Source: OCS116 cluster bacterium (lineage in GTDB: Bacteria > Pseudomonadota > Alphaproteobacteria > Rhizobiales > OSC116). Taken from it: a stretch of DNA of 5,620 nt. This document shows, piece after piece, positions 1-5,099 of the stretch; position 1 is the first letter of the stretch, and each line of letters opens with the position of its first letter. Both the position numbers and the translations under genes were made by a program. The DNA lies in NCBI GenBank assembly GCA_002402005.2, contig NVUS02000085.1:1-5620 (forward strand), given 5' to 3'. Under the pieces are notes generated by a model that searched no databases, had not been told where the DNA came from, and worked only from the letters and a program-made list of their open reading frames with translations.

Positions 1-470
1 ATTTGAGTGAGTTCGGGATTGTCATAACGGTGTTTGAACGGCGCACAAATGTCGATCAAAACTTGATAGGCCGCATCGGCGGCTTCTATCCACTCTGGCT
101 CATCTTCAAAACAATTGGCTTTGTTAAAAATAATGCTGGCCAAAGCTTTGTTCTCGCGTGAGAATTTCACATAACCTTGGCTACAGCCGCGCAAACGCGA
201 TATCGGGTCATCATCAGCCGCTTCAATATTCGCATTCATTTCAGCCGCAAAAAGCAAATAGCCACGGGTTACAATTGCCGTGACTAAGCCTTTTAAGCCT
301 TTAAAATGATGCGCCGGTGCGGCGTGCGAAACCCCTGCCCGCGCGGCACATTTGCGCAAGGTTAAGGCTTCAATCCCACCTTCATCTAGCAATTCAATTC
401 CGGCATCAACCAAAGCTTTGCGTAAATTACCATGATGATGTGGTTTAGATGTTTTTATCTTTAGACTCAT
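1..470 (-). CDS. TetR/AcrR-family transcriptional regulator, 3' end cut by window edge
   Basis: The reading frame starts at the ATG whose complement is 468-470 and stays open to base 3, giving 156 residues with no stop; the C-terminus lies outside the window. An in-frame stop four codons upstream makes this ATG the only reasonable start. Residues about 18-63 form the TetR DNA-binding domain: helix 1 (KALVDAGIELLDEGG), then TLRKCAARAGVSHAAPAHHF at 37-56, the helix-turn-helix with its HxF end. The second half has the G-Y-V-K-F-S-R-E-N-K-A-L pattern (99-110) seen in TetR regulators of the WHG-type C-terminal domain, which would bind a small ligand and dimerise. Family knowledge says such proteins are dimeric repressors released by ligand. 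It is divergent from the 552-2334 operon, with a palindrome between them, so local repression and autoregulation are inferred. No good Shine-Dalgarno is visible; a TATAAG at 484-479 on the minus strand would give an almost leaderless transcript. The ligand is unknown. Confidence 0.9.
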   Translation of the reverse strand, partial: MSLKIKTSKPHHHGNLRKALVDAGIELLDEGGIEALTLRKCAARAGVSHAAPAHHFKGLKGLVTAIVTRGYLLFAAEMNANIEAADDDPISRLRGCSQGYVKFSRENKALASIIFNKANCFEDEPEWIEAADAAYQVLIDICAPFKHRYDNPELTQ

Positions 471-486
471 GAATTCAACTTATAGC

Positions 487-499
487 TTGACAGTGTCAA
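487..499. promoter_or_regulatory. Perfect palindromic operator, likely for the divergent TetR regulator
   Basis: TTGACA-G-TGTCAA is a perfect inverted repeat with 6-bp arms around one central base. It sits between the divergent TetR gene (start 470) and the membrane operon (start 552). Its left arm coincides with the -35 box of the operon promoter, so a bound dimer would block RNA polymerase. It is 17 bases from the TetR start codon, so autorepression is also likely. The palindrome is seen directly; assignment to this regulator is inferred from position. Confidence 0.72.
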
Positions 500-515
500 A
501 ATCAAGACCTATATA
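487..515 (+). promoter_or_regulatory. Sigma-70-type promoter of the membrane-protein operon
   Basis: A perfect -35 hexamer TTGACA (487-492) is separated by 17 bp from TATATA (510-515), which matches the -10 consensus at four of six positions. Transcription would begin near 521-522, leaving a leader of about 30 bases. That leader contains the ribosome binding site AAGGAAA (538-544), 7 bases before the ATG at 552. The -35 overlaps the palindromic operator, which predicts a repressed, inducible promoter. Confidence 0.7.
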
Positions 516-551
516 CCAACTTTACACCGTCAACTTCAAGGAAACATTCAA

Positions 552-1106
552 ATGCCCGCTTCAATGTCCCAAAAATATCGTATTTCTTGGCCTATGGTTT
601 GGGTTGGGTTAATTGCGTCAAACGCGGTTTTTGCCACCATCATGCTTTGGTCATTACCCCATCTTTCACAACTCGCCAACGGTCTCATCATGTTCGATGC
701 CCGCCCAGCGGGGTATAGCCTCATTCAAGCCCAATCAATCATAGATGCTCTAGGCAAAGCTGGGATAGAATTTTACCATGGCACACAATTGCGGCTTGAT
801 CTTTTCTACCCGGCTTTGTTTGCAATTGGTTTTGCACTGCTGATCGCCAAATTCTTACAAGCTTACAACTTGCCAAAATGGTTAAAAATCGCCTTACTCA
901 TCTCACCTTTTCTCACAGCCGTGTTCGATTATAGCGAAAACCACTATATCGGTCTTATGTTGCAATCCGATCTACCACTCACTTCGCAATTGGTCGCCAC
1001 CGCTAGCCTCACCACCCTACTTAAATCCGTAGCTTCCTCCATCACCCAAGTCACTGCATTGATTCTGTTGGTTCTCCTCCTCATTCAAAAATTCAGAAAG
1101 CAATAA
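552..1106 (+). CDS. Uncharacterised four-helix integral membrane protein
   Basis: A 184-residue hydrophobic protein with no function I can name. About four membrane segments are visible: roughly 14-35, 84-102, 110-125 and 158-179, with a basic C-terminal tail (QKFRKQ). Between helices 1 and 2 is an extramembrane loop with FDARPAGYS (48-56) followed by a helix-like stretch and YHGTQLRLDLFYPALF (75-90). A further acidic/aromatic motif FDYSEN lies at 125-130. The FD-x-RP-x-GY and LD-x-x-YP-x-LF patterns recall a family of hypothetical bacterial membrane proteins that I know only as unannotated. The start is supported by AAGGAAA ahead of ATG 552; an ATG at codon 5 is less well placed. It is first in a three-gene operon and ends one base before the DUF2306 gene, which suggests translational coupling and a shared role in the membrane. 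Confidence 0.85.
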   Translation: MPASMSQKYRISWPMVWVGLIASNAVFATIMLWSLPHLSQLANGLIMFDARPAGYSLIQAQSIIDALGKAGIEFYHGTQLRLDLFYPALFAIGFALLIAKFLQAYNLPKWLKIALLISPFLTAVFDYSENHYIGLMLQSDLPLTSQLVATASLTTLLKSVASSITQVTALILLVLLLIQKFRKQ

Positions 1107-1107
1107 G

Positions 1108-1707
1108 ATGAAATTTCTTAAACCCTCAAGCTGGGTGCTCATGTCCATCCTCGTGCTCGGCACAGCGGTCTATGCTGCCAAATATTTTAAACCTGGCATG
1201 CCCAATGCGTTTCAGCCCGATGTTTATGCTGTGTATAGCTGGGAGTTGCGCATTCACATTGCCGGCGGCATCATCGCGGCGTTGGCCGGCCTCACTCAAT
1301 TTTGGTCAGGTTTTCGCAACAAACACAAAAATCTACATCGGCTATCTGGTTTCACTTATATTACCGCCATTGCCATCGCTGCCCCGGCAGCATTGATATT
1401 GTCGACCGTGTCGCAAGGCGGCTTGGTCACTCATATCGGCTTTGGTATGTTGGCCATCCTATGGGCATTCACCACATTTAAGGCGCTTTATCACATCACA
1501 CGGCGCGAAATTACATTGCATAAACAATGGATGATCCGCTCCTACGCGCTCACCTTCGCCTTTGTATTGTTGCGCATGTGGTTGGGTGCGTTCATCGCCT
1601 CTGGCGTGCCGATCGATCAGGCGTATCAAACCGTCTCTTGGTTATGTTGGGTGCCCAATTTACTCATCGTCGAATATCTGATTGTCAACCGGCTTAAAAT
1701 CGCCTAA
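1108..1707 (+). CDS. DUF2306-type predicted membrane protein
   Basis: This 199-residue polytopic protein has about five or six membrane segments (roughly 9-26, 48-68, 82-100, 107-127, 146-165 and 174-192). It matches the pattern I associate with DUF2306: H50 in RIHIAGG, then TQF (63-65), LHRLSGFTY (76-84) with the HR-x-x-G-x-x-Y signature, W119 in ILWAFTTFKA, then LHKQWMIRSYALTFA (137-151) and R156. Conserved histidines at 50, 77 and 138 sit at membrane edges and could bind a cofactor or metal; this is inference, because the family has no established function. The ATG follows the previous stop after a single base, and only a weak AGAAAG precedes it, so translation is probably coupled. Regulation should be from the TetR-controlled promoter at 487-515. 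Confidence 0.85.
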   Translation: MKFLKPSSWVLMSILVLGTAVYAAKYFKPGMPNAFQPDVYAVYSWELRIHIAGGIIAALAGLTQFWSGFRNKHKNLHRLSGFTYITAIAIAAPAALILSTVSQGGLVTHIGFGMLAILWAFTTFKALYHITRREITLHKQWMIRSYALTFAFVLLRMWLGAFIASGVPIDQAYQTVSWLCWVPNLLIVEYLIVNRLKIA

Positions 1708-1716
1708 GGCTAGATT

Positions 1717-2334
1717 ATGACATTTGAAACATTACTTATATTTGCCGGTTTTTTAACCGTTGCCTGCATCATTCCTGGCCCCGGCGTCATCACACTGCTG
1801 TCGCGCACTCTAGGCAATGGTTGGGCGGCCGGCATGGCATTTCTAATCGGTATCACACTAGGTGATCTCATATTTGTCACATTGGCATTTTTGGGCATGG
1901 CGGCCTTGGCCGAAACCATGGGTGATCTGTTCCAATGGATCAAATGGGCTGGCGCGGCGTTTTTGGTTTATATGGCCTATCAGCTCATCACCTCCAAAGG
2001 CGAAGGTTTTGATTTCCAAAAACACAAACCAAAATCTTCGGCTTTGGTCGACATCACCAGCGGCCTATTGCTCACCTTAGGCAACCCCAAACCGCTCATT
2101 TTTTATGCCGCCATCATGCCACAAGTGCTCGATGTGACCCAAATCACCTATGCCGAATTTTCGCTGGTGCTGGCCACTGTGGTGTTTGTTTTGTTCGCAG
2201 TTTGCTGCACTTATATCTGGATCGCCACCAAAGCCGCACGGTTTTTCTCCGATCAAAAAATGCAAAAACGCCTCAGCCAAGGCTCTGGCGCGGTGCTTTT
2301 GGGCACGGCTACATGGGTAGCTTTTAAAGCATAA
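1717..2334 (+). CDS. LysE/RhtB-family exporter
   Basis: This 205-residue protein has the layout of LysE/RhtB/LeuE efflux permeases, which export amino acids or related small metabolites from the cytoplasm, driven by the proton gradient. Visible family marks are the N-terminal helix ending in IPGPG (19-23), a glycine-rich second helix with G-x-x-x-GD near 45-50, KWAGAAFLVYMAYQ at 76-89, a hydrophilic cytoplasmic loop with KGEGFDFQKHKPK, and LGNPKP (121-126) opening the fourth helix. About six helices and normal length indicate an intact gene. AAGG overlaps the preceding stop codon and lies 7 bases before ATG 1717, so the gap to the DUF2306 gene is only 9 bases and one operon is likely. The substrate cannot be predicted. 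Control by the divergent TetR regulator would fit an inducible detoxifying or overflow exporter. Confidence 0.9.
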   Translation: MTFETLLIFAGFLTVACIIPGPGVITLLSRTLGNGWAAGMAFLIGITLGDLIFVTLAFLGMAALAETMGDLFQWIKWAGAAFLVYMAYQLITSKGEGFDFQKHKPKSSALVDITSGLLLTLGNPKPLIFYAAIMPQVLDVTQITYAEFSLVLATVVFVLFAVCCTYIWIATKAARFFSDQKMQKRLSQGSGAVLLGTATWVAFKA

Positions 2335-2367
2335 GCGCTGCCCTGTGCATAAGAAAACCAAGTCAAA

Positions 2368-2457
2368 TTAACCATATTTGCGCCACATCAAATACCGCAC
2401 CAATGCCACACAGATAAACCATTGATATAAATCAATAATTTCGATCAGAAAAGCCAT
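2368..2457 (-). CDS. Possible 29-residue single-helix membrane micro-protein
   Basis: On the minus strand an ATG at 2457 opens 29 codons ending in TAA at 2370-2368. The peptide begins MAFLIEIIDLYQWF and continues as one strongly hydrophobic helix (about residues 3-23), ending in a basic tail with WRKYG. The start of the helix vaguely resembles the ID-L-Y-x-W stretch of YggT-type proteins, but it is far too short to be one. An in-frame stop two codons upstream fixes the start. There is no clear Shine-Dalgarno and no strong promoter. It would be convergent with the exporter gene (34 bases from its stop) and divergent from gyrB. It could equally be a chance open frame, and the FNR-like palindrome lies inside it. 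Confidence 0.28.
   Translation of the reverse strand: MAFLIEIIDLYQWFICVALVRYLMWRKYG
2422..2435. promoter_or_regulatory. FNR/FixK-type palindromic box
   Basis: TTGAT-ATAA-ATCAA is an exact match to the FNR/FixK/Anr consensus TTGAT-N4-ATCAA, and the symmetry extends one base on each side (A2421/T2436). The centre is at 2428.5. A loose -10-like GCTAAT at 2460-2465 would put a start near 2470-2472, about 42-44 bases downstream, the usual class II activator distance. The gene served would then be gyrB, with a long leader. The pattern is seen; oxygen or redox control is inference. The same bases encode residues within the possible minus-strand micro-protein, so the match may be coincidental. Confidence 0.4.
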
Positions 2458-2557
2458 TCGCTAATTCTGAGCTTTTGTTGCAAAATTCCGCTCATATTGC
2501 TCTGTCTCAAACATCACCCGTAACGCTTTAAAATTTCTATATTTCAGTGTTTTGGGC

Positions 2558-2563
2558 TATAAA
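2558..2563 (+). promoter_or_regulatory. Candidate -10 box of the gyrB promoter
   Basis: TATAAA (five of six to the -10 consensus) lies 36 bases before the chosen gyrB start, giving a predicted transcription start near 2570 and a leader of about 30 bases. The matching -35 is poor: TTTCTA at 2534-2539 with an 18-bp spacer is the best I see. The region around it (2521-2566) is very A+T-rich, as expected for a housekeeping promoter. Confidence 0.4.
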
Positions 2564-2599
2564 TAAGGACGAATCAATCATACAGATGTGGACATAAAT

Positions 2600-5035
2600 A
2601 TGAGCGAAAATTCATCCCCCGACTCAGCCAATGCTGAAGAATATGACGCCGACTCTATTAAAGTCTTAAAAGGCCTCGATGCCGTGCGCAAACGCCCAGG
2701 TATGTATATCGGCGATACGGATGATGGCTCGGGCTTGCATCACATGGTTTATGAAGCGGTTGACAACGCGATTGACGAAGCTTTGGCTGGCCATTGCGAT
2801 ACCGTGCATGTGGCCATTCACCAAGATGGTTCGATATCTGTACGCGACAACGGCCGCGGCATCCCGGTTGACATTCATAAAGAAGAAGGCGTTTCCGCAG
2901 CAGAAGTTATCATGACCCAATTGCATGCTGGCGGTAAATTTGACAGCAACAGCTATAAAATCTCTGGCGGCCTGCATGGTGTGGGTGTGTCAGTGGTCAA
3001 CGCGCTATCTGTTTGGCTTAAATTGCGCATTTGGCGCAATGGCAAAGAACATGAAATTACTTTTACCCATGGCGTGGCCGACGCGCCGCTTAGAGTGGTT
3101 GGCGATGCCAGCGAGGAAAAAGGCACCGAAATTTCATTCCTGCCGTCGACTGACACTTTCACCATGGTTGAATTTGATTTCAAAACCTTAGAGCATCGGT
3201 TGCGCGAATTGGCGTTTCTAAACTCTGGCGTGCGCATCACCATCACTGATCACCGCCCTAGCGAGCCATTGTTTACCGAATTGCTATATGATGGTGGCTT
3301 GGAAGAATATGTGCGTTATTTAGATCGCACAAAAACCCCGTTGCTTGAGCAGCCGATTTTAATCAATGTTTCTAATGACGAAGGCATGACCGTCGAAGCC
3401 GCGCTTTGGTGGAATGACAGCTATCATGAAAATGTCATGTGCTTTACCAATAACATTCCACAGCGCGATGGTGGCACCCATTTGGCCGGTTTCCGCGCGG
3501 CGTTAACCCGCACCATAAACAGCTATGCCACCTCATCGGGCATTGCCAAACGCGAAAAAGTCTCCATTGCAGGTGACGACAGCCGCGAGGGTTTAACTTG
3601 CGTCTTGTCGGTTAAAATTCCCGATCCAAAATTCTCCAGCCAAACCAAAGATAAATTGGTTTCATCCGAAGTACGGCCGGTGGTCGAAGGCGCGATTGGC
3701 GGGGCGTTGAGCCAATATTTTGAAGAGCATCCCAGCGAAGCCAAAATCATCATCAGCAAAATTGCTGAAGCAGCGGCTGCCCGCGAAGCAGCGCGCCGCG
3801 CACGGGAGCTAACCCGCCGCAAAGGCGTATTGGACATTGCCAGCTTACCCGGAAAATTGGCCGATTGCCAAGAACGCGATCCGGCCAAAGCCGAACTATT
3901 TATAGTGGAAGGGGACTCCGCTGGCGGTTCTGCCAAACAGGGCCGTAACCGTAAAAACCAAGCCATTTTGCCATTGCGCGGTAAAATCTTAAATGTGGAA
4001 CGCGCTCGGTTTGATAAAATGTTATCCTCCGAGCAAGTTGGCACATTGATCACCGCGCTCGGTTGTGGCATTGGCCGTGAAGAATTTAACATTGAAAAAT
4101 TACGCTATCATAAAATCATCATCATGACTGATGCCGACGTCGATGGCGCGCATATTCGGACATTATTGCTGACCTTCTTCTACCGTCAAATGCCTGAATT
4201 GATTCAAAAAGGCTATCTCTACATTGCCCAACCGCCGCTTTACAAAGTCAGACGCGGCAAGACTGAGCAATATCTAAAAGATGAAGAAGCAATGCAGAAT
4301 TATCTGGTCAATACCGGCATTGATGGCGGTATTTTGCGCCTACATAGTGGCGAGGAGCGCATGGGCAATGACTTGCTAGATACGGTCAACAAAGCCCGTG
4401 AAGTTAAGAACCAATTGAGCCGCATTGCCGCAACTTATCCTAAATTTATTGTCGAACAAGCCGCCATTGCCGGTGTTCTCGATGCCGAAACATTGTCAAA
4501 AGCCGACAATGCCCAAAAGGCGGCTAATCTGGTTGCCAAACGTTTGGATGGCATTAGTGATGAATTTGAACAAGGCTGGACCGGCAAAGCAGGCGATGAT
4601 GGTGGCCTCGAATTCTCGCGCACCTTGCGCGGCGTGAACGAAAGACATATTTTGGATGGGCATTTCTTAGCCACAGCCGAAGCGCGTAATCTGAACCGCT
4701 TGGGCGGTCATTTAAAAGAAGTTTATGCCGCCACTGGCACATTCATCCTGAAAGACAATAGCTCGGATGTCTTTGGCCCGTTGAGCTTTTTAGAAACCAT
4801 ATTTGCCGCTGGCCGCAAAGGCTTAAGCCTACAACGCTATAAAGGCTTGGGCGAAATGAACCCCGAACAATTGTGGGAAACCACATTGGATGAAAGCGCC
4901 CGCACCTTGTTGCAAGTGCAAGTTGATAAATTGGATGAAGCTGATGATATTTTCACCAAGCTAATGGGTGATGTGGTTGAACCCCGCCGTGAATTTATCG
5001 AAATGAACGCATTGACTGCCGAAGTTGATGCCTAA
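2600..5035 (+). CDS. gyrB: DNA gyrase subunit B
   Basis: This 811-residue GyrB is the ATPase subunit of the A2B2 topoisomerase that introduces negative supercoils. The GHKL ATPase domain comes first: YEAVDNAIDEAL with catalytic E52 and N56, DNGRGIP at 83-89, and GGLHGVGVS at 123-131. The transducer domain follows, with QRDGGTHLAGFRAA and SSQTKDKLVSSEV (switch lysine). The TOPRIM domain has EGDSAGGSAKQGRNRKNQ from E437 and TDADVDG with D511/D513/D515 for magnesium. A gyrase-type insert of about 170 residues precedes QRYKGLGEMNPEQLW at 745-759; its presence and the length argue for GyrB rather than ParE. Position 460 is Arg where E. coli has Lys447, a conservative change. R146 corresponds to E. 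coli R136, the aminocoumarin contact. The start could also be GTG at 2588 (four residues longer), but AAGGA (2565-2569) is too far away from it. ATG 2600 has GTGGA 7 bases upstream and gives the usual MSEN start. No dnaN or recF adjoins it. Confidence 0.98.
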   Translation: MSENSSPDSANAEEYDADSIKVLKGLDAVRKRPGMYIGDTDDGSGLHHMVYEAVDNAIDEALAGHCDTVHVAIHQDGSISVRDNGRGIPVDIHKEEGVSAAEVIMTQLHAGGKFDSNSYKISGGLHGVGVSVVNALSVWLKLRIWRNGKEHEITFTHGVADAPLRVVGDASEEKGTEISFLPSTDTFTMVEFDFKTLEHRLRELAFLNSGVRITITDHRPSEPLFTELLYDGGLEEYVRYLDRTKTPLLEQPILINVSNDEGMTVEAALWWNDSYHENVMCFTNNIPQRDGGTHLAGFRAALTRTINSYATSSGIAKREKVSIAGDDSREGLTCVLSVKIPDPKFSSQTKDKLVSSEVRPVVEGAIGGALSQYFEEHPSEAKIIISKIAEAAAAREAARRARELTRRKGVLDIASLPGKLADCQERDPAKAELFIVEGDSAGGSAKQGRNRKNQAILPLRGKILNVERARFDKMLSSEQVGTLITALGCGIGREEFNIEKLRYHKIIIMTDADVDGAHIRTLLLTFFYRQMPELIQKGYLYIAQPPLYKVRRGKTEQYLKDEEAMQNYLVNTGIDGGILRLHSGEERMGNDLLDTVNKAREVKNQLSRIAATYPKFIVEQAAIAGVLDAETLSKADNAQKAANLVAKRLDGISDEFEQGWTGKAGDDGGLEFSRTLRGVNERHILDGHFLATAEARNLNRLGGHLKEVYAATGTFILKDNSSDVFGPLSFLETIFAAGRKGLSLQRYKGLGEMNPEQLWETTLDESARTLLQVQVDKLDEADDIFTKLMGDVVEPRREFIEMNALTAEVDA

Positions 5036-5072
5036 AACTTCATAAAATATTAAGCGCAAATCTATATGGTTT

Positions 5073-5092
5073 ATTCATCACATATGATGAAT
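5073..5092. repeat. 8-bp inverted repeat between gyrB and the PBP gene
   Basis: Arms ATTCATCA and TGATGAAT flank a 4-base centre CATA. The repeat starts 38 bases after the gyrB stop and ends 8 bases before the first possible PBP start. It is followed by TTTAA, but the stem would hold only two G-C pairs, so it would be a weak terminator. A protein-binding operator for the PBP gene is equally plausible. Which of these it is cannot be decided from sequence. Confidence 0.45.
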
Positions 5093-5099
5093 TTAACCT

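Noticed and set aside
521..540. Second TetR half-site pair (TTTACACCGTCAA)
   Set aside because: Only some positions match the perfect palindrome at 487-499 and the internal symmetry is poor.
1710..1943. 77-codon minus-strand frame inside the exporter gene
   Set aside because: The sense frame is a clear LysE-family protein; the antisense translation is low-complexity and unsupported.
2330..2353. Direct repeat GCATAAG (2330 and 2347)
   Set aside because: The repeat is only 7 bp with two copies, one inside the exporter's last codons; it is not distinguishable from chance.
2446..2476. Possible terminator from AAAAGC ... GCTTTT before gyrB
   Set aside because: The 6-bp arms are separated by 16 bases, there are only two G-C pairs, and the trailing T run is broken (TTTTGTTG). 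It is too weak to call a terminator.
2587..2597. DnaA box at TGTGGACATAA
   Set aside because: It has two extra bases relative to TGTGGATAA, so it is not a 9-mer match.
3523..4092. Open 189-codon frame on the minus strand inside gyrB
   Set aside because: It is antisense to the TOPRIM/transducer region of an intact, highly conserved gyrB and its translation resembles no family. It follows from codon bias on the sense strand.
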